From positions 1 to 64,000 of the forward strand of contig JAFPVC010000037.1 of the NCBI GenBank assembly GCA_017413085.1: DNA of 64,000 nt, given 5' to 3'. The notes below the pieces were generated by a model. The model saw nothing but the letters and a program-made list of their open reading frames with translations, made no database searches and was not told the DNA's origin. Source of the DNA: Prevotella sp. (GTDB lineage Bacteria; Bacteroidota; Bacteroidia; Bacteroidales; Bacteroidaceae). Below are positions 16,375 to 26,865 of the stretch, in pieces. Position 1 is the stretch's first letter; the number at the start of each line of letters is the position of its first letter. The position numbers and the translations under genes are program-made.

Positions 16375-16563
16375 TTACTTAATCTCCTTGTGGAGCGTCA
16401 TTTTCTTGAGGATTGGGTTATACTTCATCAACTCAAGACGCTCTGGAGTGTTCTTACGATTCTTAGTAGTGATATAGCGGCTTGTACCTGGCATACCGCT
16501 GTTCTTTATCTCTGTGCACTCAAGAATCACCTGCACACGATTTCCTTTTGCTTTCTTTGCCAT
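16375..16563 (-). CDS. rpmG: 50S ribosomal protein L33
   Basis: A 62-residue basic protein of the large ribosomal subunit. The pattern [13 protein letters not shown] followed by [24 protein letters not shown] is characteristic of bL33. The zinc-binding cysteine pairs of some L33 forms are missing (only one Cys), so it is the zinc-free form. It is five bases after rpmB. Confidence 0.95.
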   Translation of the reverse strand: MAKKAKGNRVQVILECTEIKNSGMPGTSRYITTKNRKNTPERLELMKYNPILKKMTLHKEIK

Positions 16564-16568
16564 AGTAC

Positions 16569-16832
16569 TTACTCCCCTATTACTTTAATATCTTTCCAAT
16601 CTACATAACCCTTTGCTACAGCCTGCTTCAGCGCAGCATCAAGTCCAACCTTGTTAATCATGCGCAGACCAGCAGCAGAAATCTTAAGGCTAATCCAGCA
16701 ATCCTCTTCTACATAGAAGAATTTCTTTGCGAAAAGATTCACATCAAAAGAACGCTTTGTGCGGTGCTTTGAATGTGATACGTTGTTACCGATCATTGCT
16801 TTCTTACCGGTAATTTGACAAATTTTAGACAT
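16569..16832 (-). CDS. rpmB: 50S ribosomal protein L28
   Basis: An 87-residue large-subunit protein. [21 protein letters not shown] is the characteristic L28 N-terminus, followed by [16 protein letters not shown]. It is first of the set rpmB-rpmG-DUF4295 and is driven by the promoter at 16885-16916. Confidence 0.95.
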   Translation of the reverse strand: MSKICQITGKKAMIGNNVSHSKHRTKRSFDVNLFAKKFFYVEEDCWISLKISAAGLRMINKVGLDAALKQAVAKGYVDWKDIKVIGE

Positions 16833-16884
16833 TACTATCTTTTCTTTTTAATATCGTTAAATGATACTTATTCCAAACAGTGTG

Positions 16885-16916
16885 CAAAATTACTACTTTT
16901 TTTTCTAATAAACAAA
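16885..16916 (-). promoter_or_regulatory. Promoter of the rpmB operon
   Basis: On the minus strand: TTTG (16916-16913), 20 bases, TAATTTTG (16892-16885), a full consensus match. The leader to rpmB is about 45-50 bases. Confidence 0.8.
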
Positions 16917-17003
16917 AAAACAGTTAAAAAGCTCTGTATTATTAATTTTTTTTAAGAAAGACAGGCTGCTGATATTAATTTTTTGAATATTTTCTCTTGT
17001 TTA

Positions 17004-17035
17004 TTTGCAAGTTTCAATTTTTCTTTGTACCTTTG
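17004..17035 (+). promoter_or_regulatory. Promoter of the tRNA-Thr/tRNA-Gly pair
   Basis: TTTG at 17004-17007, 20 bases, TACCTTTG at 17028-17035. The first tRNA begins 20 bases after the box, so the transcript would have a short 5' extension removed by RNase P. Confidence 0.82.
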
Positions 17036-17055
17036 CACTCGCAAATTTAGGGATT

Positions 17056-17128
<73 letters not shown>

Positions 17129-17189
17129 CACAAGGTAAGAGAGATTGTTATAATACAATAATGTATATGGCATTCTCTCTTTCCTATTT

Positions 17190-17262
17190 GCGGTAATAGC
17201 TCAGTTGGTAGAGCAGCGGCTTCCCAAGCCGCAGGTCACGGGTTCGAGCCCCGCTTACCGCT
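17190..17262 (+). tRNA. tRNA-Gly (anticodon CCC)
   Basis: A 73-base cloverleaf with acceptor arms GCGGTAA and TTACCGC. The anticodon stem GCGGC/GCCGC encloses TTCCCAA, giving anticodon CCC, which reads GGG. CCA is not encoded. It lies 61 bases after tRNA-Thr and shares its promoter. Confidence 0.96.
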
Positions 17263-17280
17263 CCGGCAAAATGGAAACGC

Positions 17281-17323
17281 AAAAACGGCAATCATTCGAA
17301 GTGTTCGATTGATTGTCGTTTTT
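17281..17323. terminator. Terminator between tRNA-Gly and uvrA
   Basis: Arms 17286-17294 and 17310-17318 pair (nine bases with one G-U), with five A before and five T after. Both strands therefore see a hairpin and a T run, suiting the convergent tRNA and uvrA transcripts. Confidence 0.82.
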
Positions 17324-17329
17324 GTTTTG

Positions 17330-19900
17330 TTACTTCAGATATGGTTTGAGGAAACTCGCAGTCAAGCTATTCTTTTTCTTTATGATTTCCTCCGGAGTAC
17401 CAGTGGCAAGAATGGTTCCACCCTTACGTCCACCTTCTGGACCGATATCAATTATATGGTCAGCAAGCTTAATCACATCAAGGTTATGCTCTATCACTAT
17501 AACGGTGTTTCCCCGATCTACAAGACGCTGCAATATATCCATCAGCACCCTAATATCCTCAAAGTGCAAGCCTGTAGTTGGCTCATCAAGTATATAAAGA
17601 GTCTTGCCAGTGTCACGCTTTGACAGTTCGGTAGCTAATTTTACACGCTGACTCTCACCGCCTGACAACGTAGTTGAAGACTGTCCTAACTTTATATAGC
17701 CAAGCCCGACCTGCTGCATTGCTTTTATCTTTTGCAGAATGGAAGGAACCGCCTCAAAAAATTCCACAGCCTGATTAATCGTCATATCCAGAACATCGGC
17801 AATGGACTTACCCTTATACTTCACCTCAAGCGTCTCACGATTATAGCGCTTACCCAGACACACCTCACACGGAACAAACACATCCGGCAGGAAATTCATC
17901 TCAATAGTCTTATATCCATTGCCACCGCATGTCTCACACCTACCTCCTTTAACATTAAAAGAGAAACGTCCAGGCTTATAGCCACGGATTTTTGCTTCCG
18001 GCAATTCAATAAAAAGCTTACGTATATCTGAAAACACACCAGTATATGTCGCCGGCGTGCTTCGCGGTGTACGACCAATTGGCGATTGGTTTACATTAAC
18101 CACCTTGTCGATATTCTCCAACCCCTCTATGTTTTCATAAGGTAGTGGAGTAAGCTTTGAGCGGTAGAAATGTTGCGACAAAATTGGATACAACGTTTCA
18201 TTAATCAGTGTAGACTTGCCTGAACCACTTACGCCTGTCACCACTATTAGTTTACCCAAAGGAAACTCTACTGTCACATTTTTAAGATTGTTACCACTTG
18301 CGCCTATCAGTTTTATACTAAGAGGATTATTCTTCTTGTCCACCTTACCTGCTCTACGCTCTTTCGGAACTTCAATCTTCCTCGTTCCATTAAGGTAGTC
18401 AGCGGTAACAGTGCTTTTCTTGAGCATGTCACCGACAGTACCTTGAAACACAATGTTCCCTCCCTTGCGTCCTGCAGCTGGCCCTACGTCAATAATATAA
18501 TCCGATGCGAGCATCATGTCCTTGTCATGTTCAACAACTATTATTGTATTACCTGTATCACGCAGTTGCTTAAGAGAGTTTATCAGCCGTTCATTGTCAC
18601 GCTGGTGCAATCCTATTGACGGTTCATCAAGTATGTAAAGCACATTGACAAGCTGCGAACCAATCTGCGTTGCCAGTCGAATACGCTGGCTCTCGCCCCC
18701 CGACAATGACATAGACTGACGAGCGAGCGACAGATAATCAAGCCCCACATCAAGCATGAACTTCAGTCTGGTTCTAATCTCTTTTAGTATTTCTGCTGCA
18801 ATCACAGCCTGTCTTTCCTTAATATGCGAGGGAACTTCCTCCAACCAATCATATAGTTGGTCTATATCCATGGCAGCGAGTTCAGCAATATTCTTGTCCC
18901 ACAATCGGTATGACAGGGCCTCCTGATTAAGCCGCGCGCCATTACAAGCCGGACAAGTCACAACAGCCGTTTCTCCTTCTTCATCATCACTTATCTCAAT
19001 CTCAGCCAATGGATCGTCTGCATTAACCACTCCCAAGCCCTTACAATAAGGACATGCACCTTCCATAGAATTAAACGAGAAGATATTAGGGGCAGGATCT
19101 TTATATGCCATACCAGTAGTTGGACACATCAGCCTTTTTGAATAGAAACGTGTTTCTCCTGTTTCTTTATCAGCAACCATAATCAGGCCGTCGCCCTGTC
19201 TCATTGCCGTCTCTATACTGCCCCGAAGCCTGTCTTCGCTATCGCTACCGACCTTCAGTTTATCAACAACCACTTCAATGTTATGATTCTTATAGCGGTC
19301 AAGTTTCATTCCAGGAAGCAGTTCCTGTATTTCTTCGTCAACACGCACCTGCAAGAACCCCTTCTTGCGCATCTGTTCAAACAGTTCACGGTAATGTCCT
19401 TTTCTGTTTCTAATCAATGGAGCCAATACATAGATGCGTTTACCAGCATAACGCGCAAGTATCATTTCCGTAACCTGTTCCTCTGTATATTTCACCATTT
19501 CCTCGCCTGTAGCCCAGCTATACGCTGTGGCCGCACGAGCGAACAAAAGACGTAAATAATCATAAACTTCTGTCGTTGTCCCTACTGTAGAACGTGGATT
19601 CTTACTTGTGGTCTTCTGCTCTATTGAAATCACCGGCGAGAGCCCCGTTATTTTATCCACATCGGGTCTCTCTGTCGTGCCAAGAAAATTTCTTGCATAA
19701 GCAGAAAACGTCTCGATATAACGCCGCTGTCCTTCCGCAAATATCGTGTCGAATGCCAGCGAAGACTTACCAGAACCAGACAACCCAGTAATAACCGTCA
19801 GGCTGCCTCGCGGTATGCTCACGTCCACATTCTTCAGATTATGCACACGAGCGCCCCATACATTAATATATTTATCTTCTGACAATTCCTCTGACATCAC
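17330..19900 (-). CDS. uvrA: Excinuclease ABC subunit A family protein (compact form)
   Basis: DNA damage-recognition ATPase of nucleotide excision repair, or a close paralogue. Two ABC domains are seen: Walker A in [12 protein letters not shown] (39-50) and [13 protein letters not shown], signatures [13 protein letters not shown] and [13 protein letters not shown], and the C-terminal zinc module [10 protein letters not shown] ... CEVC. At 856 residues it is about 80 shorter than E. coli UvrA; the cut falls in the insertion domain, where only 29 residues separate Cys286 from Cys316. In the first zinc site the second ligand is Thr262 (CPTTG instead of CPxCG). It may be a second UvrA rather than the main one. 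It lies two bases after the PorT-like gene. Confidence 0.85.
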   Translation of the reverse strand: MMSEELSEDKYINVWGARVHNLKNVDVSIPRGSLTVITGLSGSGKSSLAFDTIFAEGQRRYIETFSAYARNFLGTTERPDVDKITGLSPVISIEQKTTSKNPRSTVGTTTEVYDYLRLLFARAATAYSWATGEEMVKYTEEQVTEMILARYAGKRIYVLAPLIRNRKGHYRELFEQMRKKGFLQVRVDEEIQELLPGMKLDRYKNHNIEVVVDKLKVGSDSEDRLRGSIETAMRQGDGLIMVADKETGETRFYSKRLMCPTTGMAYKDPAPNIFSFNSMEGACPYCKGLGVVNADDPLAEIEISDDEEGETAVVTCPACNGARLNQEALSYRLWDKNIAELAAMDIDQLYDWLEEVPSHIKERQAVIAAEILKEIRTRLKFMLDVGLDYLSLARQSMSLSGGESQRIRLATQIGSQLVNVLYILDEPSIGLHQRDNERLINSLKQLRDTGNTIIVVEHDKDMMLASDYIIDVGPAAGRKGGNIVFQGTVGDMLKKSTVTADYLNGTRKIEVPKERRAGKVDKKNNPLSIKLIGASGNNLKNVTVEFPLGKLIVVTGVSGSGKSTLINETLYPILSQHFYRSKLTPLPYENIEGLENIDKVVNVNQSPIGRTPRSTPATYTGVFSDIRKLFIELPEAKIRGYKPGRFSFNVKGGRCETCGGNGYKTIEMNFLPDVFVPCEVCLGKRYNRETLEVKYKGKSIADVLDMTINQAVEFFEAVPSILQKIKAMQQVGLGYIKLGQSSTTLSGGESQRVKLATELSKRDTGKTLYILDEPTTGLHFEDIRVLMDILQRLVDRGNTVIVIEHNLDVIKLADHIIDIGPEGGRKGGTILATGTPEEIIKKKNSLTASFLKPYLK

Positions 19901-19902
19901 GC

Positions 19903-20649
19903 TTACCTGTTTAAATCAAACATATACGTTAGTTTGACATAGATGGTTGAGTGGTTTGACGTTCCGAAATAATCGCGTTTCGAATCTCCAAAAATATTTC
20001 CCAATCCATAATAGTAACGTCCCTCAAGTGCAAAACGCCCTATTCCCTGCCTATGGTATTCTACTCCCGCGCCGGCAGTGATGCCATAATCAAACGTATT
20101 CTCTATCGGCATAGACTCCTGTACTGATACAACATTCACCCTGCCAGGGGTATCATCACCTCCGAAGTATGGCGTATCATAAGTTTTATGAGTGCCCTCT
20201 GACAAACTAAAACCAAATTGCGGCCCAAGATTCAAGAAGCCACACACTCCGTTTTGTTCCTTGCCCCATGCTAAATGGGCAAGCAGGGGAATCTGTACAT
20301 AGTTCTGGTCACGGCTGTACTCTTCCTTCACGCCTGTTGCGGGATTAACCACATCCTTTCCTTCTATGGTCTTTATATCCTGTTTCCAACCCAACTGAGC
20401 ATAGTTTACCTCCATCTGTACCGCACAGATTGTGGAAAAATACTTCTCACAAGTATAACGCAAAGCTATGCCGCCTGTTATCCCACCGTGCATCGTTTGC
20501 GTTACAGTCGGTTGAAACGTCACTGTATTCAAGGCATATCCACCTCCTATGCCAAGGCTGAACACATTGCGGTATTCTCCCACCTGAGCCTCGGCACACA
20601 CTACGGAGCACACTAACACCAACGTGTATATTATTCTGCGTATCATCAT
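19903..20649 (-). CDS. PorT-like outer-membrane beta-barrel protein
   Basis: A 248-residue exported protein with a signal peptide (cleavage near VCAEAQ) and alternating hydrophobic strands that end in [12 protein letters not shown], the aromatic C-terminus of outer-membrane barrels. The layout (glycine-rich opening strands, [11 protein letters not shown], then [13 protein letters not shown]) is that of the PorT family, one member of which is needed for type IX secretion. Whether this one is that PorT is not shown. It is transcribed with the upstream periplasmic-binding-protein gene (3 bases apart) and uvrA. Confidence 0.7.
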   Translation of the reverse strand: MMIRRIIYTLVLVCSVVCAEAQVGEYRNVFSLGIGGGYALNTVTFQPTVTQTMHGGITGGIALRYTCEKYFSTICAVQMEVNYAQLGWKQDIKTIEGKDVVNPATGVKEEYSRDQNYVQIPLLAHLAWGKEQNGVCGFLNLGPQFGFSLSEGTHKTYDTPYFGGDDTPGRVNVVSVQESMPIENTFDYGITAGAGVEYHRQGIGRFALEGRYYYGLGNIFGDSKRDYFGTSNHSTIYVKLTYMFDLNR

Positions 20650-20652
20650 GTC

Positions 20653-21738
20653 TTAGTATGTAATGGCATCAATGCCTCCGTTTGTTTTATAGTGTATCAG
20701 CATATAAGCCTTGTTTCTGTATCCGCCCTTCGGTGTCTTGACGAAATTCAGCGGAGTCTGCACCCACTGTCTGTTGGATGCAAGGAAATACATAGCGTGA
20801 TCATATCCAGTCAAGGCAAACCGTGGCTGTGCTGTCATCAAATCCTGATGGAAACGCCAGCGATACTTCTGTTCAAACTCTTGAGTGGAAGTTGAGACTG
20901 GATTATAATAGAAATGACTCGGAATGAAAGTATCATACTTTGCAAAACGCTCCTTATTCATTTGAGTGTAAAGCAACCATTCTGTATAACCGAACAAGGC
21001 AATCTGCACGCCTTGGTTGTTTGCAGTTAACACGTCAAGCTTATTCAATGCCGCAGTCAATTCTGGAGACCGACCAGTATTAAGTATTACAATATTTGGC
21101 TGTGACAACGAGAAAGAACGGGCGAACACATCATCTGCCGACCTTAAACTCGTAATATTGTATTGCACACCCTTTTGTTGCATGACACTACGCAGTGCCA
21201 TCGTAAAACTTCCTTTATTCGACGTAGAATCATTGCAGTCAATAAAAACCGGGTGGCAATTGGCAAAATGGTTTGTTATCTGCTCTATCGTAGCCTGATT
21301 GAATTGGTCAGGCGACTGATAAACCTGATATATCATCGGATTCTCATCCACCTCATTACCATTAATGGAGAAAGGTATCACCATCTTTATGTTATACGCA
21401 CGGCAGAAGTTGCCAAGATCCTTTACCTGCTTTGTATAGAGCGGGCCAAATATAATGTTACACTTGTTAGCTCCATCCTGCAAGAGGGTAGTTCTGATGT
21501 CGGCATCTTCTGGCACGTTCCAAGCATGAACATTAACGCTATGCCCTTCGCTTTTCAGTTTCTCCACCGCCATCAGAAAACCACGGTAATATTCTGTCAT
21601 ACGCCTGCCGTCACCGTTAATATTATGCAAAGGCAGCATAATTCCCACATTAATTACTTGTGAAGACTGTGCATTTGCCATATCAATGACACATGCCTGC
21701 AAGAAAAATATTAAGAACAGAAGTTTCTTCAGTTTCAT
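20653..21738 (-). CDS. Type 1 periplasmic-binding fold lipid-free exported protein
   Basis: An exported protein of 361 residues from the preferred ATG. A signal peptide (LLFLIFFLQACVIDMANAQ) is followed by a Leu/Ile/Val-binding-like fold: NVGIMLPLHNINGDGRRMTEYYRGFLMA, then NIIFGPLYTKQV, then MVIPFSINGNEV. No permease or ABC ATPase is near, so transport is not implied; in Bacteroidetes such proteins often carry LysM or stand alone with unknown role. A 14-codon upstream extension exists, but the signal peptide begins at the later start. Despite the Cys in the signal, it lacks a clear lipobox. Confidence 0.7.
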   Translation of the reverse strand: MKLKKLLFLIFFLQACVIDMANAQSSQVINVGIMLPLHNINGDGRRMTEYYRGFLMAVEKLKSEGHSVNVHAWNVPEDADIRTTLLQDGANKCNIIFGPLYTKQVKDLGNFCRAYNIKMVIPFSINGNEVDENPMIYQVYQSPDQFNQATIEQITNHFANCHPVFIDCNDSTSNKGSFTMALRSVMQQKGVQYNITSLRSADDVFARSFSLSQPNIVILNTGRSPELTAALNKLDVLTANNQGVQIALFGYTEWLLYTQMNKERFAKYDTFIPSHFYYNPVSTSTQEFEQKYRWRFHQDLMTAQPRFALTGYDHAMYFLASNRQWVQTPLNFVKTPKGGYRNKAYMLIHYKTNGGIDAITY

Positions 21739-21777
21739 ATTGCAATCTGTTTTACGTTTGCATTTTGATTTGATTTG

Positions 21778-21809
21778 CAAAAATAGAAAAAAAATATTGA
21801 AAAATCAAG
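21778..21809 (-). promoter_or_regulatory. Promoter of the PBP1-porT-uvrA operon
   Basis: On the minus strand TATTTTTG is at 21785-21778, with CTTG (one base off TTTG) 20 bases upstream at 21809-21806. The start codon follows after about 39 bases. Confidence 0.62.
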
Positions 21810-21829
21810 GATAATACAAATAATTTGAG

Positions 21830-21837
21830 TAATTTTG
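21830..21837 (+). promoter_or_regulatory. Probable -7 box of the sorting-domain gene
   Basis: TAATTTTG matches the -7 consensus and is 17 bases before the ATG at 21855. No TTTG is seen at the right distance upstream, so it is only half a promoter. Confidence 0.45.
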
Positions 21838-21854
21838 CAAAAAATATTGATTTT

Positions 21855-22604
21855 ATGTACAGAGTACCACTTTTTATATTACTGTCTTTTTTTATAACGA
21901 CAAATATCTTTGCAGACAATGACAATCCATCTGTTTCAATAACATTTGATGCTGTTTCATCTGATGAGCAGACGGTTGAAAAGCAATCCACTTTTGAAGG
22001 TTCGGCACCTATTGAGGTTACCTTCAACATGGAATTGTTTGACAGCGATGGTTGGACGTATGAATATGAGTGGCGATTCTGCCATGAAGGCGGCAACCTT
22101 GACGAACCGTATATGATAAGATACGAGGAGTCACCTGTTGTAACATTCACACAGGCTGGCACAGACAGCATAGCCTTGTATATAACATTCACACGCGGTG
22201 AGGAAGTTCGCAAGATGACACGTATGTATTGGTCAGAGAACACACCGCTGACAATCAAAGCCAGCGAGAGCAACCTTGTCTTCCCCAACGCATTCTCTCC
22301 CAACGGCGATGGTGACAACGACACATACATGCCGAAGACTTTTCAATCTATCGTTGAGTTCAAGGCAATAATATACAACCGATGGGGACAGAAAATATAC
22401 GAATGGGACGATGTGAGCAGCAAGGGTTGGAATGGTAAATTCCATGGTTCCGACGTCAAACAGGGTACGTATTTCGTATATGTAAGGGCACGCGGAGCCG
22501 ACGGACGTCAATTTACGATAAAGAAAGACGTGAACCTGCTCAGGGACTACAATATATACGACACAGGCACTTCCTCTGCCTCTTCGTCAACAACAACCCC
22601 TTAA
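21855..22604 (+). CDS. Small protein with type IX secretion (type B/CHU_C-like) C-terminal domain
   Basis: A 249-residue exported protein. It has a signal peptide (cleavage near NIFADND), a PKD-like beta domain (about 25-130), and a C-terminal module VFPNAFSPNGDGDNDTYMP ... YNRWGQKIYEWDD ... KGWNGKFHGSDVKQGTYFVYV, which is the gliding-motility/CHU_C sorting domain that directs cargo through type IX secretion. The cargo part is very small, so it may be a structural or adaptor protein. The ATG at 21855 is preferred to a TTG 30 bases earlier, because the signal peptide starts there. It is divergent from the PBP1-porT operon. Confidence 0.8.
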   Translation: MYRVPLFILLSFFITTNIFADNDNPSVSITFDAVSSDEQTVEKQSTFEGSAPIEVTFNMELFDSDGWTYEYEWRFCHEGGNLDEPYMIRYEESPVVTFTQAGTDSIALYITFTRGEEVRKMTRMYWSENTPLTIKASESNLVFPNAFSPNGDGDNDTYMPKTFQSIVEFKAIIYNRWGQKIYEWDDVSSKGWNGKFHGSDVKQGTYFVYVRARGADGRQFTIKKDVNLLRDYNIYDTGTSSASSSTTTP

Positions 22605-22608
22605 GCAA

Positions 22609-25600
22609 CTACTTTCCAAATTCCTTTTTAAACATAATGCCCACTCCTTGCGTATTCAAAGAGTTACGCGTAAAGTAGCGGTCGTTTGACTGATTGTACA
22701 TTTTTACAGAGATATTACCATTCGGAACGAGCAGGTACTGTATGCTGAAGTCTCCTATAAAGCTCTGCGAGTTCTTAACTATATTGTCGCGATAACCAAA
22801 CTGTCCGTTAAACAGCAGACGGTTATTGAACATTCTGCCACTCAGCAGGCCCTCATATTCCGCATTGCTCAACCCGTCAGTTCCGGTTGCTATGTTTGCA
22901 CCGAACGTCCAATTATCATTGTTTGTCAGGCTATTCAGCACCTGATTGAGTTGCTGTGAGAAAGTTCCGCTCAGGAAACTTTGCATAGCCAATGCTGTCT
23001 GTCCCGTGTATTCCCCCTCCATATTCGTATTGTTCGCCGTGGAATAGAAACGTCCGATTGCAAGCAGATACAACACCTGTTGGTTCATTGACTCTTCACT
23101 GTTAATCAAAGCGTGAACCATCTGTTTAGCATCAGTGTCAAGCGTTGGCAAATCCAAGTCGAAATCCACCTTCGGCTGTCCCGCAATGCCTGTGATATTC
23201 ATCAAGCAATTAACAGGCACATTATTAGTCTTGAAGGAAGTACCAATGTTCAGGTCCGCCAATGACACGCTGTTAAGCTTATATGCAGCCTTCATCGCTA
23301 ACGTAGCCTCAAACGGGTCTCCGCCGAAAGATATCACGCTACCGTTTTGGAAGACGAAATCACGTCTGAGCACATTCTGTATGGTCATTCTGTAATCTCC
23401 TCTGTCTACATTATAATTCCCGAATATCTGCAATGAGCCTTTGTTATAATACGATATCTGCAGTTCTCCGTTACCATACAAATCTATGTAGTCACCAGTC
23501 ACAGCATCCATCAGAAGGTTCAACCTTGCATCAGGTGTCACGCTGACGTTAAACCTCATTCTAATATTTGTACGGTCATTGCCTGCGTTTACAATCTGCT
23601 CATCTGACACTAACGCCACTTCTGTCGTGTCATTCTCTCTCTCATTCATGCTTCCCCATGTTATAAATTCCTTAGTGGCTATAGCATCAGGCGATGCTGT
23701 GTTGTACGTTATGTATGACCCCGGCAATGTTTTTGCACGAGCTGTTATCAACAGTTCGTTACCTTTGCCGTTTATGCTTACGTCTCCGCCAATCATAGCC
23801 TTGCCACAGAATGTAGAGTTATCCAGACTATTGATATCGTATGCAAGCATTTTGTCCGTCTCTACATTAACATCGTATGACATACGACCAAGGTGGCTGT
23901 GATGTATACCGCCACTTACATACGCCTCATTGCCATATTTGTCCTTAATCATGGCACGGTTGAACTGTATATCGTCAGGCACGAGCCTTACAGTGTCCGA
24001 CACCAGTTCATAACGACATTGTGTTGATGTCACCGTAGCATATCCATTTGCAACAATCTCACCCGTCAACTCCAATGCGCTGAACGGCCCATACAGTCTC
24101 ACCTCACCGTCACCGTGCAAATCGATGTCATTAAGAAATGAACCGCAGAAGCTTCGCATAAAATCAAGTCGCGTGTTTTCTGCTTCTATATTCAAGTCAA
24201 TGCTGTTCTTTCCTGGTGAGATATAACCTGTTATCAATGTCAAGCCCTTGGCTTCCTTATCGTCTGCCATTGCCTCTAAATCTATCTGTTGCGTAGTACT
24301 GCTGTATGACGCGTCAACATAGAGCGTACCCATATCTCCTCCCTCAAACTTAAAATCCGCCACCTGCAAGTTAGCGTTTGCATCAAGTTCCCGCATAACA
24401 CTGCACGCCGTAACCTTACCTGTTGCATTACCACTAAATTCCACTGAATGGAAATTCACCAAATCAAGTATGTAGCTCACATCTATGTCCTTTAATGCAA
24501 CCGCAAGAGTGTCATTTTCTGATTTTGAAGCAATGCCATTAATATACACATGCTGGTTATTATTGCCAATGCTCAGATTGTCAATTGTCAAGCGATTGCC
24601 TGCATAATTTATGTCATTAGCACTGATATTCCATATAGTGTCACCTATCTCAAAATCAGAGTATGGTATGCTGACATTGAACATGCTTGAGCCGTCAACC
24701 GAATGATAAAAGCGAGTTTCCGTATTAATCTTTCCCCTGAACACATTCTCTCTTTGATTGTTCCAAGCAACAGAACCTATCAATTTGTTGTCAGAAGCCT
24801 TGCAGTCAATAGTCAGGTTAACCGGACTGTCGCTGGTTTCAAGTTGTGTTGTCAATGCAGCCAACAAACTTTTGTTTGGCGTGAATAGATGCAAATGGGT
24901 GTTTTTCAGATTCTTCTCAAATATACCTAAGCCTGGTGCAAACACTTCCATGTCGATGAACCGTTCGTCATCCTTTACCCTTCCCGCAATAGTAATGGGC
25001 TGCGACAACTCCAACGGCATGTCTGATATTTTCTTCAGAAAATCCAGGTTATGCACCTTTGCCTCAATCCTGTAGTCATTGTCCGTTACAGTATGCTTTT
25101 GTTGTGAAACGGCATACGGCAGATAATGTGTCAGCAGGTGAGTAAACGACTGTGGCAGTGACGACAGCGTGATCTTACCCTGCAACGTGATATTGGCAAA
25201 GTCGGTATTCAGGTCATATCGTCTTTCGGCACCGTCAGAAGCGGCCGACAATGTTATATTGTTAACTCCTATGCCATACTGTGCGACATAAAGGTCGTTA
25301 ATATCTATCTGTCCCTCCAGGTTATCGATACTTCTGTTTTTCATTTTTGCATCGATATCCGTTTCAAATCTCAGCAATGAATTGTTTACAGATACCTTGC
25401 CAACAATAGCCTCGCCAATATATTTTCCATCTATACTGATATTCTCGTAAACCTGATTGTCAACTGTTATCTGTGCAACATCCCCCTTTAGCTTCACATT
25501 CGAAGGTATCATATCTTTACTCAACTCCCCACTCACGGCAATGTGTCCCTTAACATTTCCAATAATGCCATTGCCTACTATGTGCGTTAAATCCATGCCG

Positions 25601-26865
25601 TCCGTCCTCACGTCGGCATCAACAAGCTTTTTCCCACCTACCTCGTTATAATTCAGTTGCAATGCCACATCTCCTGCTTTCTGCGTTTTTACCGTTGTGT
25701 TTACATCGTAATGCGCAGTTCCATGCATAACGATGTCGGCATCTGCATCTATTGTTCCCAGTCCAAGCAGCTGGCTAGGAACATCACATATCTCTGTCAA
25801 CTGCTTCACAAAATTCTCTGAGACATGCAGTTTGTTCACGGAAACTCCACCCGTAACATTAGTGAATATATTATTTCCCCTCAACACCAAATCCGCCACT
25901 AAATCCTTGCTGTCTTTACTCTCAATCAAAACCCCAGACTTCAATTTGGCATCTTTGATGTTTAAGGAGGTTTTCAAACGCAGTTTAGGCAGTTTATCTA
26001 CGTTTCGCAATTTAAGCAACGGTGCAAAATCTTTGGCAGATATAGCATCAGCCATCAAATCTGTGGACAATATGAGAGAGTTCTTGTCTATCCCTTTCTC
26101 ATCAGAAATGAATGACAAGGTGGTTTCCGTACTTTTTATGTCAGTATCAGGCATGACGAGGTTAAAGTTCCTCACTCTGACACTCTGCCTTCCATCATGC
26201 TTGTCTAAGTTCAGTTCACAAGCCAGATTGCGACAGTTCAACCCTGATGCTTCCCTGAACGACAGCCGCCCAACTTCCGCTACGACATCATCACCGACGA
26301 ACTTGTCAATGGAAATATTTGCACGAAGTTGACTTATATCCACATGATTGGTTGAAAACACACCACTTACCTTTGGAATATCCAACCTGTCATACTTCAG
26401 CGAGCAGTTTCTTATTATTAATGACGAGATGTGCAAATCAAGCGCAGACGGCTCATTATCCTTTGATGACAAGGAGTCGACCGCAAACTGACAATTGAGC
26501 GGAGCGTCGGCATTTTCTTGATAGAGATATATGCCCGCACCGAACAACTGTGCGGATGACAATGACACCTTTCCATCCAACAACTGCAATAGATTGACAG
26601 CAGCAGAAACCCTGGATGCCCTGAGCATTGTTTTTCCTTTCTGGTCACAGATTTCCACATCATCCACCACGACGCGGTTTGGCAACCGCACATCGACGCT
26701 GCCCACATGCACTCTACTACCAATCTTTTCCGACAGTGCCTTCTCTATATTATGTGCAATAAAGGTTTGTGCTGCTGGTGTTCTCAGTAGCACAAACCCT
26801 GTCAGATACAATATTACTGCTGTCAGTAATACGCCGTAGATAATATGTTTAAGCGTGTTCTTCAA
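22609..26865 (-). CDS. tamB: TamB-domain translocation/assembly protein
   Basis: A 1418-residue inner-membrane-anchored protein that would span the periplasm. The N-terminus is one membrane helix (HIIYGVLLTAVILYLTGFVLL); the bulk is long repeated beta strands of the AsmA/TamB type; the C-terminal DUF490 block includes NVDRGDYRMTIQNVLRRDFVFQNGS and closes with a barrel-like end, GIMFKKEFGK. It begins with TTG, which overlaps the TGA stop of yggS in the four bases TTGA, so translation is probably coupled. The stop is only four bases from the convergent sorting-domain gene. Family role: lipid transport or outer-membrane protein assembly; the exact role here is open. Confidence 0.88.
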   Translation of the reverse strand: MKNTLKHIIYGVLLTAVILYLTGFVLLRTPAAQTFIAHNIEKALSEKIGSRVHVGSVDVRLPNRVVVDDVEICDQKGKTMLRASRVSAAVNLLQLLDGKVSLSSAQLFGAGIYLYQENADAPLNCQFAVDSLSSKDNEPSALDLHISSLIIRNCSLKYDRLDIPKVSGVFSTNHVDISQLRANISIDKFVGDDVVAEVGRLSFREASGLNCRNLACELNLDKHDGRQSVRVRNFNLVMPDTDIKSTETTLSFISDEKGIDKNSLILSTDLMADAISAKDFAPLLKLRNVDKLPKLRLKTSLNIKDAKLKSGVLIESKDSKDLVADLVLRGNNIFTNVTGGVSVNKLHVSENFVKQLTEICDVPSQLLGLGTIDADADIVMHGTAHYDVNTTVKTQKAGDVALQLNYNEVGGKKLVDADVRTDGMDLTHIVGNGIIGNVKGHIAVSGELSKDMIPSNVKLKGDVAQITVDNQVYENISIDGKYIGEAIVGKVSVNNSLLRFETDIDAKMKNRSIDNLEGQIDINDLYVAQYGIGVNNITLSAASDGAERRYDLNTDFANITLQGKITLSSLPQSFTHLLTHYLPYAVSQQKHTVTDNDYRIEAKVHNLDFLKKISDMPLELSQPITIAGRVKDDERFIDMEVFAPGLGIFEKNLKNTHLHLFTPNKSLLAALTTQLETSDSPVNLTIDCKASDNKLIGSVAWNNQRENVFRGKINTETRFYHSVDGSSMFNVSIPYSDFEIGDTIWNISANDINYAGNRLTIDNLSIGNNNQHVYINGIASKSENDTLAVALKDIDVSYILDLVNFHSVEFSGNATGKVTACSVMRELDANANLQVADFKFEGGDMGTLYVDASYSSTTQQIDLEAMADDKEAKGLTLITGYISPGKNSIDLNIEAENTRLDFMRSFCGSFLNDIDLHGDGEVRLYGPFSALELTGEIVANGYATVTSTQCRYELVSDTVRLVPDDIQFNRAMIKDKYGNEAYVSGGIHHSHLGRMSYDVNVETDKMLAYDINSLDNSTFCGKAMIGGDVSINGKGNELLITARAKTLPGSYITYNTASPDAIATKEFITWGSMNERENDTTEVALVSDEQIVNAGNDRTNIRMRFNVSVTPDARLNLLMDAVTGDYIDLYGNGELQISYYNKGSLQIFGNYNVDRGDYRMTIQNVLRRDFVFQNGSVISFGGDPFEATLAMKAAYKLNSVSLADLNIGTSFKTNNVPVNCLMNITGIAGQPKVDFDLDLPTLDTDAKQMVHALINSEESMNQQVLYLLAIGRFYSTANNTNMEGEYTGQTALAMQSFLSGTFSQQLNQVLNSLTNNDNWTFGANIATGTDGLSNAEYEGLLSGRMFNNRLLFNGQFGYRDNIVKNSQSFIGDFSIQYLLVPNGNISVKMYNQSNDRYFTRNSLNTQGVGIMFKKEFGK

